Source: Herbidospora sakaeratensis (GTDB lineage: Bacteria > Actinomycetota > Actinomycetes > Streptosporangiales > Streptosporangiaceae). From it: 64,000 nucleotides of DNA. The position numbers and the translations under genes are program-made. The stretch spans positions 1-64,000 of the forward strand of contig NZ_BBXC01000019.1 of the NCBI RefSeq assembly GCF_001570525.1, read 5' to 3'. Below, one piece after another: positions 44,432-52,141 of the stretch (position 1 is its first letter; every line of letters begins with the position of its first letter). Under the pieces are notes generated by a model. It had not been told where the DNA came from. It saw only the letters and a program-made list of their open reading frames with translations, and did not search any database.

Positions 44432-44977
44432 CTAGGAGGACAGGCCGAGCGTGCGGAACGCTCCACTGGTCAGTTCCGAACGCATGGTCTCGTCGGGGAT
44501 CGAGACCCCCCGGGCCGTCGTCAGGAAGATCCCCAGCAACGCCATCCAGCCCGCCACCCTGGGCTCCTGCTCGGGCACCCGGCCGACGAGCGCGTCGACG
44601 AGTGACTCGGTCACGTCGTCGACGCAGGGCAGATCGGGGTGGTCGAGCATGGTGTCGACGTCGAGCAGCAGGATCTTGACCTGGCTACGGAAGCGGAGCG
44701 ACATGTCGACCACACCGGCGACGGCGGCCCGGACGGCCTCCTCGCCGGACAGGGGCGCCAGCCGCTCAAGCAGCGTCTCGAACTCCTGCCCGACGGGGGC
44801 GAAGAGCTCGCTGAGGATCGCGTCCTTGTTGGTGAAGTGATAGAGCAAGGACGCCTTCGAGCAGCCCACATCCGACGCGATGTCCTGCAGCGACGTGCCC
44901 CGGAAGCCGTGCGCGGCGAAGAGCCGCGCGGCCGAGTCGAGGATGTCGGCCCGCATCGAGGTCGCGGATCGGGTCAT
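44432..44977 (-). CDS. TetR/AcrR-family repressor
   Basis: 181 residues. N-terminal HTH with ILDSAARLFAAHGFRGTSL and SDVGCSKASLLYHFTNKDAIL, then a helical ligand domain. ATG 44977 lies 13 bases from the perfect 34-bp palindrome at 44991-45024, its likely operator. First gene of a TetR-MMPL operon; the alpha/beta hydrolase gene at 45029 is also on this strand but ends just upstream of the palindrome and has its own start far away. Ligand unknown. Confidence 0.92.
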   Translation of the reverse strand: MTRSATSMRADILDSAARLFAAHGFRGTSLQDIASDVGCSKASLLYHFTNKDAILSELFAPVGQEFETLLERLAPLSGEEAVRAAVAGVVDMSLRFRSQVKILLLDVDTMLDHPDLPCVDDVTESLVDALVGRVPEQEPRVAGWMALLGIFLTTARGVSIPDETMRSELTSGAFRTLGLSS

Positions 44978-44990
44978 GGCATCACAATAA

Positions 44991-45024
44991 CTGACCGATC
45001 GGACAGATCTGTCCGATCGGTCAG
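44991..45024. promoter_or_regulatory. Perfect 34-bp palindrome, TetR operator
   Basis: The left half CTGACCGATCGGACAGA is followed immediately by its exact reverse complement. It can be read as two overlapping 16-bp sites of the type CTGACCGATCGGACAG, each itself an imperfect palindrome, which fits two TetR dimers binding cooperatively. Located between the tetR start and the 3' end of the hydrolase gene. Confidence 0.88.
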
Positions 45025-45028
45025 CCGC

Positions 45029-45862
45029 TTAAACGAAACGCTGCACGAAGTTCAACGCGGTGTCACAAACCTCACGCCAGCCCGAGTCGATGGTGAGCGA
45101 GTGCCCCCGGTTCGGGATCTCCACGATCTCCGTCACGTGGTGCTCGTTCCGGTGCTGGATCTTGTACGACGCGTTGGCGATCGCCCACGGAACCGTGTGG
45201 TCCTTCTCTCCCGACACGATCAGCAGCGGCCCCCGGTCTTCGGCCTGGCTGTCGACCTTCACCTCCGACCAGGGGTTGAAGTTGGCGACCGCGGCCTGGA
45301 ACAGCGGCGCCCCGGGGGCCGCGACGGCGAACTCGTCGAACAACTCCCGGGCCTCCTCTTCGGTGACGGCGTTCGCGAAGGCGTACCGGAACTGCTCGAA
45401 GGTCAGCGGCACGGCCCGGTGCCGGTTGGCCGGGTTGCCCAGCACCGGCGCGGAGGCCCGCAGGGTCGAGAACGGCAGCGGCAGCACCCCCTGGAACGGC
45501 GCGGGGTCGACCGCCACCGACGCGCAGGCCAGCCCCCGACCGGCGAGAATCTGCGTGAGCAGCCCGCCGAACGAGTGCCCGATGATCACCGGCTTGCGGT
45601 CGAGCCCGCCGATCAGGTCGGCGAAGTGGTCGGCGACCTGCCCGACGGTCTTGTCGGCGAACACCTCGGGGTGCTCGCGCGCCTCCTCGACGGTGTGCGG
45701 ATCGTCGGGCCACCCCGCCTGCACGGGCGCGAACCCGGCTTCGGCGAAAACGGTCGCCCACCGATCCCAGCTGTTCGGCAACAACCACAATCCGTGGACG
45801 AAGACAGCGGGGATCTTGCCGGTCGCGTTGGCCTGTTCGACGAGTTCAAGGTCGTGGCTCAT
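45029..45862 (-). CDS. Alpha/beta hydrolase
   Basis: 277 residues from ATG 45862 with AGGAGC upstream; further upstream in-frame starts lack a binding site. Motifs: oxyanion region PAVFVHGLWLLPNSWDRW, nucleophile elbow PVIIGHSFGGLLTQILA (Ser), acid Asp in VSGEKDHTVPW, and catalytic His in IPNRGHSLTIDSGW. Cytoplasmic esterase or lipase-like hydrolase; substrate unknown. Its stop lies 4 bases from the TetR palindrome. Confidence 0.9.
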   Translation of the reverse strand: MSHDLELVEQANATGKIPAVFVHGLWLLPNSWDRWATVFAEAGFAPVQAGWPDDPHTVEEAREHPEVFADKTVGQVADHFADLIGGLDRKPVIIGHSFGGLLTQILAGRGLACASVAVDPAPFQGVLPLPFSTLRASAPVLGNPANRHRAVPLTFEQFRYAFANAVTEEEARELFDEFAVAAPGAPLFQAAVANFNPWSEVKVDSQAEDRGPLLIVSGEKDHTVPWAIANASYKIQHRNEHHVTEIVEIPNRGHSLTIDSGWREVCDTALNFVQRFV

Positions 45863-45898
45863 GGCGGATGCTCCTAGAGGATCTTGAGGGGAGAGCCC

Positions 45899-45982
45899 AT
45901 GAACCTTACCCCCCTGACCTGTGACGACCTCGACGCCGGGGAGGGCACGTTCGATCGCCACGCCCTCCCCCTGACGCCCTAA
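45899..45982 (+). CDS. Candidate 27-residue small ORF
   Basis: Starts MNLTPLTCDDLDAGEGTFDR, ends HALPLTP, stop TAA. AGGGGAG lies 6 bases before the ATG, which is a good spacing. It is acidic, with one cysteine and no hydrophobic segment. It lies divergent from the hydrolase gene and its stop overlaps the 3' end of the dehydrogenase gene on the other strand. Could be a real small protein, an upstream leader or chance. Confidence 0.28.
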   Translation: MNLTPLTCDDLDAGEGTFDRHALPLTP

Positions 45983-47124
45983 CGGCCGGGATGCAGGACG
46001 ACCTTGGTCCAGCCCTCGTCGCGGGCGTCGAAGTGGCGGTAGCCCTCGGGCCCCTCGCTGAGCGGCAGCTCGTGCGAGACGATGAACGACGGCTTGGCCC
46101 TGCCGGTGTGGATGAGGTTGCGCAACCGCCGGTTGTACGCCTTCACGTTCGCCTGCCCGGTCCCCATCGTCTGCCCCTTGAACCAGAAGTGCCCCATGTC
46201 GAAGGGGATCTTCCCGGCCCGAGCGGCCTCGTCGGGGTTACCGGGGTCGTCCGGCAGGAACAGTCCGACGACGCCGATGCCGCCGGTGGGCCGTACCGAC
46301 ATGACGACGCTGTTCAGCGCCGCGTCCGAGTGTTCGGTCCCCTGCGGATCGTGCGCCTGGTAGCCGACGCACTCACACCCCCGGTCGGCCCCCTCGCCCG
46401 CGGTGAGGTCGAGCACCTGCTCCACCGCCGACCCCTGGGAGTCGTCGATCGGGATGCAGCCGATCTTCTCGGCCACCTTGAGCCGGTCGGCCTGCCGGTC
46501 GACGATCATGACCTTGCTCGCGCCCTTGAGCAGCGCCGAGTAGGCCGCCATCTGGCCGACGGGCCCCGCGCCGTACACGACCACGGACTCGCCCGGACGC
46601 AACCCCGCCAGCTCGGTGGCGTGCCACCCGGTGGGGAAGATGTCCGACAACATCACGTAGTCGTTCTCCTTCTCCCGCGCGTCGTCGGGCAACCGCAGGC
46701 AGTTGAAGTCGCCGTAGGGCACCCGCAACAACTCGGCCTGCCCGCCCTCGAAGGGCCCCATGCCGGCGTAACCGTAAGCGGCCCCCGCCACGCCCGGATT
46801 GACGGTCAGGCAGAAGCCGGTGAACCCGGTCTCGCAGTTCTTGCAGTGCCCGCAGGCGATGTTGAACGGCAGGCACACCATGTCGCCCACCGTGACCCGG
46901 TCGACCGCCGACCCGACCTCGATGACCTCCCCGAGGTTCTCGTGGCCCAGCACGCGGCCGGTCTCCATGCTGGTGCGGCCTTCGTACATGTGCAGGTCAG
47001 AGCCGCAGATGTTGGCGGCGGTGACCCGTACCAGGACGTCGGTCGGGCGTTCGATGCGAGCGTCTGGAACTTCCTGGACGACGACCTCCCGGGGGCCCTC
47101 GTACACCAGTGCCTGCATGATCAC
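45979..47124 (-). CDS. Zinc-dependent alcohol dehydrogenase, glutathione-independent formaldehyde dehydrogenase-like
   Basis: 381 residues. Catalytic zinc Cys in AANICGSDLHMYEGR with GHENLGEV (His-Glu); structural zinc cysteines in CGHCKNCETGFTGFC; Rossmann motif VVVYGAGPVGQMAAYSALL; C-terminal segment GQANVKAYNRRLRNLIHTGR typical of the FdhA-like branch, which oxidises formaldehyde or other aldehydes without glutathione. The long 240-260 insert ECVGYQAHDPQGTEHSDAAL is also typical for that branch. It starts from GTG/ATG near 47124; the promoter gap to the right contains a terminator. Confidence 0.9.
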   Translation of the reverse strand: MIMQALVYEGPREVVVQEVPDARIERPTDVLVRVTAANICGSDLHMYEGRTSMETGRVLGHENLGEVIEVGSAVDRVTVGDMVCLPFNIACGHCKNCETGFTGFCLTVNPGVAGAAYGYAGMGPFEGGQAELLRVPYGDFNCLRLPDDAREKENDYVMLSDIFPTGWHATELAGLRPGESVVVYGAGPVGQMAAYSALLKGASKVMIVDRQADRLKVAEKIGCIPIDDSQGSAVEQVLDLTAGEGADRGCECVGYQAHDPQGTEHSDAALNSVVMSVRPTGGIGVVGLFLPDDPGNPDEAARAGKIPFDMGHFWFKGQTMGTGQANVKAYNRRLRNLIHTGRAKPSFIVSHELPLSEGPEGYRHFDARDEGWTKVVLHPGR

Positions 47125-47215
47125 ACCTCCGAATTCGTCGATGATTCATGCGGCAGGTGCCCGCCGGGCATGGACGAGTACCCCTTTATGCGGCAAAAGT
47201 CCCTTTAGTACGCCA

Positions 47216-47249
47216 AAACGGCCCAGACCTGAGGAGGTCCGGGCCGTTT
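47216..47249 (-). terminator. Terminator of the left secreted-protein copy
   Basis: AAACGGCCC-a-GACCT, loop GAGG, AGGTC-c-GGGCCGTTT: a 14-bp interrupted stem flanked by A and T runs, 10 bases past the stop of the gene at 47259. Symmetric enough to work in both directions. Confidence 0.85.
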
Positions 47250-47258
47250 CATCAGCGG

Positions 47259-47687
47259 TTAGTTGTGGTGCCAGCCGCCCCAGCCGAAGCTGCCGTTGTG
47301 GCCGTAGCCGCCGCGGACGCGGAAGTCGTCGACGTGCTTGCCGAAGACGATGTGCTTGGACAGGAAGCTCTTGGTGTTGTACCGCTTGTAGAAGAACCAC
47401 TTCCCGTCGTTCTTGTAGTAGACGTCGAAGAAGCTGTAGTCACGGTCGTTGTGGTCGCGGTCCCACATGCGGAAGTCGAGCCAGTAGCGGCCGCCGCTCT
47501 TGCCCCAGCGGTAGTCGAAGCGACCGTCGCCCCGCTCGAAGCGGTCCCAGCTGGAGCCGTACTGCGCGGCCGACGCGGAGGTCGACGCGGTGGTGGCGGA
47601 TGCCGTGGCGGCCGGTGCGATAGCAACCCCCGTGGCTGCGATGCCGGCGAGAACGGTTCCGGCGAGCAGCTTGCCGATCGTGTGCAC
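47259..47687 (-). CDS. Secreted aromatic-rich protein, left copy
   Basis: 142 residues from GTG 47687 with GGAGGAAACA upstream. Signal peptide TIGKLLAGTVLAGIAATGVAI followed by a Thr/Ala/Ser linker (ASTSASAAQYG). The mature domain of about 95 residues is very rich in Tyr, Trp, Phe, Asp, Arg and Lys (WDRFERGDGRFDYRWGKSGG, YSFFDVYYKNDGKWFFYKRY), without cysteine, and ends GSFGWGGWHHN. It suggests a small beta-rich surface domain; I do not recognise a family. An almost identical inverted copy lies at 48557. Confidence 0.78.
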   Translation of the reverse strand: MHTIGKLLAGTVLAGIAATGVAIAPAATASATTASTSASAAQYGSSWDRFERGDGRFDYRWGKSGGRYWLDFRMWDRDHNDRDYSFFDVYYKNDGKWFFYKRYNTKSFLSKHIVFGKHVDDFRVRGGYGHNGSFGWGGWHHN

Positions 47688-47790
47688 TGTTTCCTCCGTT
47701 GTGTGGGTGCCCGGCGTTTCTCCGGACACCGCAGACGTTAGGAGCGGCCCCCGGGGGCCTTCTGCGCACAAAGCCACACAAACCCCCGAG
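47259..47790 (-). repeat. Inverted duplication, left arm (about 530 bp)
   Basis: Covers the left secreted-protein gene plus about 100 bases of its promoter. It is the reverse complement of 48455-48976; the promoter part is identical by eye except for one G within a run near 47750, while the linker codons differ. The arms enclose a 664-base spacer holding a histidine phosphatase gene. Confidence 0.9.
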
Positions 47791-47843
47791 TGCGTACTAC
47801 TGCACACGCGAGCGGCCCAAGAGCCCTCTGGCAGTATCCGGAG

Positions 47844-48413
47844 ATGCGTTTTCTCTACCTGGCCAGGCATGGCGAGGCGACCCCCGACGAGACCGGCCTC
47901 ACCGACACCGGCCGGCGCCAGGCCGAGCTTCTCGGCGAGCGGCTCCGCGATCTGCCGATCCAGGTGATCCACCACGGCCCGCTGCCAAGGGCGGCGCAGA
48001 CCGCGTCGATCGTGTCCGCGCACCTGCCCGGCGTGCCGGTGCACGTCTCGGAGGCGGCCGGCGACTACGTGCCCTGGTTCCCCGGCCCCGACGCGTTTCC
48101 CGGGGAGGACCGCGAGATCGGCCCGGCCCTGGCCCGGGAGGCCGAGGCGACCTTCACCGGCGTGACCGACGAGCCGCGCACCGAACTGGTGATCACCCAC
48201 GGGTTCCTGATCGCCTGGCTGGTCCGGGCGGCGCTGGAGGCCCCGGAGGCCCGCTGGATCGGGCTGAACTCGGGGAACACGGGGCTGACCTGCATCCGCT
48301 ACAGCCGCGACCGGCCACCCGCGCCGCTGTTCTTCAACGACATGGGCCACCTGCCACCCGAGTTGCGCTGGACCGGTTTCCCTCCTGCCCTGCGCCCGAG
48401 CGGCACCGACTGA
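47844..48413 (+). CDS. Histidine phosphatase family protein
   Basis: 189 residues from ATG 47844 (start MRFLYLARHGEA); an upstream in-frame GTG would put the catalytic motif at an unusual depth. Catalytic motif LARHGEATPDETGLTD with phosphohistidine in RHG, and the second conserved His in ELVITHGFLIAWLVRAAL, give a phosphoglycerate-mutase-like phosphatase. Substrate unknown. It sits in the spacer between the two inverted copies of the secreted-protein gene, so recombination between them would flip its orientation. Confidence 0.9.
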   Translation: MRFLYLARHGEATPDETGLTDTGRRQAELLGERLRDLPIQVIHHGPLPRAAQTASIVSAHLPGVPVHVSEAAGDYVPWFPGPDAFPGEDREIGPALAREAEATFTGVTDEPRTELVITHGFLIAWLVRAALEAPEARWIGLNSGNTGLTCIRYSRDRPPAPLFFNDMGHLPPELRWTGFPPALRPSGTD

Positions 48414-48454
48414 TCTCGGCTCAATCGTGGGTGGCTTATGTGGAGTAATGCACG

Positions 48455-48976
48455 CTCGGGGGTTTGTGTGGCTTTGTGCGCAGAAGGCCCCCGGGGCCGC
48501 TCCTAACGTCTGCGGTGTCCGGAGAAACGCCGGGCACCCACACAACGGAGGAAACAGTGCACACGATCGGCAAGCTGCTCGCCGGAACCGTTCTCGCCGG
48601 CATCGCAGCCACGGGGGTTGCTATCGCACCGGCCGCCACGGCATCCGCCACCACCACCGCCTCGGTATCCCAGGCGGGTTCAAGCTGGGACCGGTTCGAG
48701 CGCGGCGACGGCCGCTTCGACTACCGGTGGGGCAAGAGCGGCGGCCGCTACTGGCTCGACTTCAAGATCTGGGACCGCGACCGTCGCGACCGTGACTACA
48801 GCTTCTTCGACGTCTACTACAAGAACGACGGCAAGTGGTTCTTCTACAAGCGCTACAACACCAAGAGCTTCCTGTCCAAGCACATCGTCTTCGGCAAGCA
48901 CGTCGACGACTTCCGCGTCCGCGGCGGCTACGGCCACAACGGCGACTTCGGCTGGGGCGGCTGGCACTTCCGTTAA
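48455..48976 (+). repeat. Inverted duplication, right arm (about 520 bp)
   Basis: Reverse complement of the left arm at 47259-47790, starting at the shared CTCGGGGGTTTGTGTGG and running through the secreted-protein gene. The two terminators beyond the arms are unrelated, so the duplication ends at or near the stop codons. Confidence 0.9.
48557..48976 (+). CDS. Secreted aromatic-rich protein, right copy
   Basis: 139 residues from GTG 48557 (GGAGGAAACA upstream). Signal peptide and first 35 residues identical to the left copy; the linker is shorter (TASVSQAG), and differences in the mature domain are few (DFKIWDRDRRDRDYSF against DFRMWDRDHNDRDYSF; ending GDFGWGGWHFR). Conservation of the FVYYKNDGKWFF-like core and near-identity of the promoters imply recent duplication or ongoing gene conversion. 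Function unknown; likely secreted. Confidence 0.78.
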   Translation: MHTIGKLLAGTVLAGIAATGVAIAPAATASATTTASVSQAGSSWDRFERGDGRFDYRWGKSGGRYWLDFKIWDRDRRDRDYSFFDVYYKNDGKWFFYKRYNTKSFLSKHIVFGKHVDDFRVRGGYGHNGDFGWGGWHFR

Positions 48977-49005
48977 TCACCAAGACGGGGAGCGCTGATC
49001 GAAGG

Positions 49006-49028
49006 GCCCGGACCACCACGGTCCGGGC
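49006..49028. terminator. Terminator between convergent genes
   Basis: GCCCGGACC, loop ACCAC, GGTCCGGGC: a 9-bp perfect stem lying between the right secreted-protein gene (ends 48976) and the FtsX-type permease gene (ends 49034 on the minus strand). Serves the plus-strand gene and perhaps both. Confidence 0.8.
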
Positions 49029-49033
49029 CTTCG

Positions 49034-50260
49034 TCATGCCCGGACGTACGTCGAGAGGGCGCCGCGCAGCAGCGGCCGCGCCGCCACCGCGACGAGCACC
49101 GCAGCGAGGACCCCCATCCCCGCCATGACCACGGCCCTGCCGGCGGCCCAGCCGAGCCACTGAACCTGGTAGATGTCGATGGTGGTGACGACCACCACCG
49201 CGACCCCGGAAACGGCCGCCACCACGCAGACCGGCGACGCCGCGATGACCGCCTGCCGCACGAGCACCCCGCCCAACGCCCCTTCCGGCACCCCCGAAGC
49301 GGCCAGCGCCGAGAACGAGCGCCGCAGGTCGATCAGCTCCTCCGCCTGATGCACCACCAGAGCGACCGCCGAGGTCACCAGGGCCACCAGGAGCGCGACG
49401 TCCACCAGCGCATGCGCCTGCGAGTAGCCGACGACGGCCTGCTGCGCCCCGGCCATCGCACCGAAGAACACCGTCAGGCTCACCACGGCCAGCGCCCTGG
49501 CCCACGCCCGCGGATCGGCCTCGACCAGCCGCGCCGCCAGCAGCGCCTCCGCCGACCGAGCCCGCCGACCGACCCGGCGGGCGTGAGCCCTGATCGCCCA
49601 GGTCGCCGCTAAGGTCACCCCGAACAACAGCAGCACCAGCCCAGCCGCCATGAGCACCACGGACCCGTACGCGCCGACGTACGGGAACTTGCCCTTCACC
49701 ACGGCTCCGAGGACGAAGCACCCGACACCCATGCCGAAGAGGAGCAGGTCCCGCATGCGCGGCCCCCGCATCCGCACCCGGCGGACCACCCCCAGCGGAG
49801 AGGCGACGACGTGGCGACCGGCCCTGGCCCCCGACACGACCCCGCCGAGCGTCACCACGACCACGACCACCGGCACGGGAAGCAGCGGCCCGGAAAGATG
49901 GCTGACCACATAGATCACGCCGCCACCGAACGACCCGCCCAGCGCCAGCAGCCCCCCTTCGAGAGCCCCCAGCCTTCGCACGTCACCCGGCGATGCCCCC
50001 GCGAGCCGCAGCGCGGCCAGCCGCCGCTCCCTGGTCGCCGAGGCCAGCCGGTTGGCCTGGTGGAGCAGCCCCGCGACCGGCACGGCCAGCAACGCCAGCC
50101 CGAGCCCCGTCAGCGACCCGCCCTCATCGTCGAAGTCCGCCAGGCTGACGGCGGTACAGACCAGGAACGCCGCAACCGCCGCTCCTGCGGCCACCAACCA
50201 GGCACGCACCCGCTCGGCCCGCGAGCGCCCCCTGTTCAACATCCGTAAGACAGTGATCAC
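49034..50260 (-). CDS. FtsX-like ABC permease
   Basis: 408 residues, about eight membrane segments arranged as two FtsX-type blocks (first around LVAAGAAVAAFLVCTAVSLA and the 90-300 region, second at the C terminus ending in VMAGMGVLAAVLVAVAARPL). Between them are soluble loops. Permease of a MacB/LolCDE-type ABC exporter family found in actinomycete antimicrobial or lipid export. Its start overlaps the ATPase stop by 4 bases. The partner ATPase and PadR-type regulator are in the same operon. Confidence 0.87.
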   Translation of the reverse strand: MITVLRMLNRGRSRAERVRAWLVAAGAAVAAFLVCTAVSLADFDDEGGSLTGLGLALLAVPVAGLLHQANRLASATRERRLAALRLAGASPGDVRRLGALEGGLLALGGSFGGGVIYVVSHLSGPLLPVPVVVVVVTLGGVVSGARAGRHVVASPLGVVRRVRMRGPRMRDLLLFGMGVGCFVLGAVVKGKFPYVGAYGSVVLMAAGLVLLLFGVTLAATWAIRAHARRVGRRARSAEALLAARLVEADPRAWARALAVVSLTVFFGAMAGAQQAVVGYSQAHALVDVALLVALVTSAVALVVHQAEELIDLRRSFSALAASGVPEGALGGVLVRQAVIAASPVCVVAAVSGVAVVVVTTIDIYQVQWLGWAAGRAVVMAGMGVLAAVLVAVAARPLLRGALSTYVRA

Positions 50261-50922
50261 CGCTGCACCCCCGCCAGCACCGATCCGTCGCGCAGCGCGA
50301 CCTCCCGGTCGGCATAGGCGGCCACCCGATTGTCATGCGTGACCAGCACGACAGCGGCACGCCCGGCGCGAGCCGCGCTGATCAGCGCACTCATCACCTG
50401 CTCCCCGCCAATGGTGTCGAGCGCACCCGTGGGCTCATCGGCGAAGACCACCCGCGGCCCGGTCACCAGCGCCCGCGCAACGGCGACCCGCTGCCGCTGC
50501 CCCCCGGACAGCTCGCCGATACGCTGATCGGCACAGCCGGTCACCTCCAGCCGGGCCAGCCACTCCGCCGCCGCGGCCATCGCCTCCTGCCTGCCCCGCC
50601 GGCTGAACAACAGCGGCAGCGCCACGTTCTCGACGGCAGTCAGCTCAGGCACCAGCTCCCCGAACTGAAAGACCACCCCGAAGCTCTCCCGCCGCACCTT
50701 GGTCGACTCCGGCTCGGGCAGCGCGTCGATCCGCCTGCCATCAAGCAGAACCTCACCGGATTCGGGCCGGACCACCCCCGCCAGACAGTGCAGCAACGTC
50801 GACTTACCCGCCCCGCTCGGCCCGGTGATGGCGACGACCTCCCCCTCAGAGATCGTCAAGGAGACGTCGTCGAGCGCCCTGGCCTGCCCGAACGACTTGC
50901 CCAAGCCCCTGCCCTCAAGCAT
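50257..50922 (-). CDS. ABC transporter ATP-binding protein
   Basis: 221 residues. Walker A ITGPSGAGKSTLLHCLAGVV, Q-loop, ABC signature ELSGGQRQRVAVARALV, Walker B VVFADEPTGALD and H-loop VVLVTHDNRVAAY. The MacB/LolD-like PTGALD sequence fits a partner for FtsX-type permeases rather than importers. Start overlaps the PadR stop by 8 bases. Part of the PadR-ATPase-permease operon. Confidence 0.94.
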   Translation of the reverse strand: MLEGRGLGKSFGQARALDDVSLTISEGEVVAITGPSGAGKSTLLHCLAGVVRPESGEVLLDGRRIDALPEPESTKVRRESFGVVFQFGELVPELTAVENVALPLLFSRRGRQEAMAAAAEWLARLEVTGCADQRIGELSGGQRQRVAVARALVTGPRVVFADEPTGALDTIGGEQVMSALISAARAGRAAVVLVTHDNRVAAYADREVALRDGSVLAGVQR

Positions 50923-51421
50923 CGTCGTGCTCCTTCATCCGCGCGAGCGCGGTCTCGATCCAACGCAGATCAGCGTCAAGATGGTGCAGGGCGTAGTCGG
51001 CCGCCAGCACCTGAGCCGGCGACCCGGACGCCTTCTCGGCGGTCAACTCCCGCATCCGGGCCAGATGCGCCTCCCGCTGCCGCACCAGGTATCCGTCGGC
51101 GTCCTTCCCCGCAACGGCAACCCGCGCGAACAGAGGACTGGCGACGTAAGGCGCCGAAGGCTCAACGGCGTTCAACCACCGCTCCAGCTCAGCCCTACCG
51201 TTCTCGGTGATCGCATAGAGGACGCGCTCAGGCCCACCCTCCTGCCGCGTCTCAGCCACCTCCGCCAGGCCATCGCGCTGCAGGCGCTGCAACGTGGCGT
51301 AGACCTGCCCATAGGCCAGCGGCTTGGCCCCGGCGAGGCGATGATCGTGCTCCTTCTTGAGCTCATAACCATGCTTCGCCCGCTCAACAAGAAACCCGAG
51401 CAGCACATGACCAGTCGTCAT
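50915..51421 (-). CDS. PadR-family regulator of the ABC operon
   Basis: 168 residues. Winged helix GHVLLGFLVERAKHGYELKK and AYGQVYATLQRLQRDGLAE, with wing GGPERVLYAITENGRAELERW, then the four-helix Vir_act_alpha-type C-terminal part (about 90-168). It leads the ABC operon and has an inverted repeat just upstream, so it probably autorepresses and responds to the transported compound, as described for LmrR/PadR-type systems. Confidence 0.9.
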   Translation of the reverse strand: MTTGHVLLGFLVERAKHGYELKKEHDHRLAGAKPLAYGQVYATLQRLQRDGLAEVAETRQEGGPERVLYAITENGRAELERWLNAVEPSAPYVASPLFARVAVAGKDADGYLVRQREAHLARMRELTAEKASGSPAQVLAADYALHHLDADLRWIETALARMKEHDDA

Positions 51422-51427
51422 GGCCGC

Positions 51428-51450
51428 GACTATACACTCAATGAATAGTC
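51428..51450. promoter_or_regulatory. Inverted repeat upstream of the PadR/ABC operon
   Basis: GACTAT (51428-51433) and ATAGTC (51445-51450) are symmetric around a centre 18 bases upstream of the padR start. Likely operator of the PadR protein. The hexamer is similar to the GTAGTC half-site of the other PadR unit at 30522. Confidence 0.6.
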
Positions 51451-51460
51451 AGGTCAGGTG

Positions 51461-51485
51461 GCCGAACCCAAGCGAAGCGAGGCCC
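51461..51485 (+). repeat. Short fragment E of the dispersed repeat
   Basis: CCCAAGCGAAGCGAGGCCCT carries the GCGAAGCGAGG core found in the dispersed repeat copies, without the rest. It lies in the 360-base gap between the PadR/ABC operon and the Tn3-like remnant. Confidence 0.45.
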
Positions 51486-51637
51486 TGTCGGGGTGGACGT
51501 CAGGGCGCTTCGTCGGCGTTGGGCACAGTCTCGGGTGAGCCGCGCTCACGAAGACGCCTCTTGTCGTGGGGACAGTGAGACCGCCGGCACGGTTGTGGCT
51601 GGCCTGGTCGATGCTGAGCGGTCATGAACACTCCTCA

Positions 51638-51745
51638 ATGCACACCGACGAGCTGGTCGAGCACTGGAGATGATCCTGCACGAAGAGCGCGACGCCACCC
51701 GCCTCGGCTTGCGCTCTTACCGATCCACGCTGCGCATGTGGGAGA
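51638..51745 (+). pseudogene. Remnant of a Tn3-family transposase N terminus
   Basis: MHTDELVEHW followed, after a one- or two-base frameshift near 51668, by LHEERDATRLGLRSY. This matches the N-terminal DUF4158 region of Tn3-type transposases (usual order: MHTDELVEHW, a short acidic segment, then ATRLGFALLLKF). The rest of the transposase is missing. The remainder of 51451-51784 holds only a repeat fragment and no supported gene. Confidence 0.55.
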
Positions 51746-51784
51746 CGAGGCTAGAGTGGCCGGATTCTCCAGGAAAGGATCATC

Positions 51785-52141
51785 ATGCTCAGCATTGTCC
51801 GGCGCTCTTCCCTTGCAGGCGCGCTCGCGATGAGCCTCGCCGTGTCCACCATCGGCTTAGCACCTCCCTCGGCCGCGGCGACACCGCCATACGGACTCCT
51901 CAAGCTGGTCTTCAGGTGTGCCCACGTGGGGGGCGTGTCGGTCACGGTCGCGGGTCCGGGCGTCGCGGGCAGCGTGCGCGACGACAACGGCACGCACTAC
52001 TTCCGGGGCCGGCCCGGCGCCTACCGGGTGAAGCGCCTTGCGAACGGACGGATCGCACCGAGATCCAGGCTCATTCAGATCCCGAAGTCCTCGACCCGCA
52101 CCGTCAACGTCTGCTCCCTCAAGTGGCCCGGGCGCCCGTGA
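51785..52141 (+). CDS. Small secreted hypothetical protein
   Basis: 118 residues from ATG 51785 with AGGAAAGGATC upstream. Signal peptide SSLAGALAMSLAVSTIGLA with cleavage after PSAAA. The mature part is basic, with two cysteines (VFRCAHVGG and NVCSLKWPG) that could pair. Family not recognised. It stands alone next to a transposase remnant. Confidence 0.65.
   Translation: MLSIVRRSSLAGALAMSLAVSTIGLAPPSAAATPPYGLLKLVFRCAHVGGVSVTVAGPGVAGSVRDDNGTHYFRGRPGAYRVKRLANGRIAPRSRLIQIPKSSTRTVNVCSLKWPGRP

Noticed and set aside
42311-44605. 764-codon plus-strand frame opposite the MMPL gene, and 768/675-codon frames opposite gyrA and gyrB
   Set aside because: Low-complexity shadow frames with His/Asp/Gln-rich composition opposite well-known genes.
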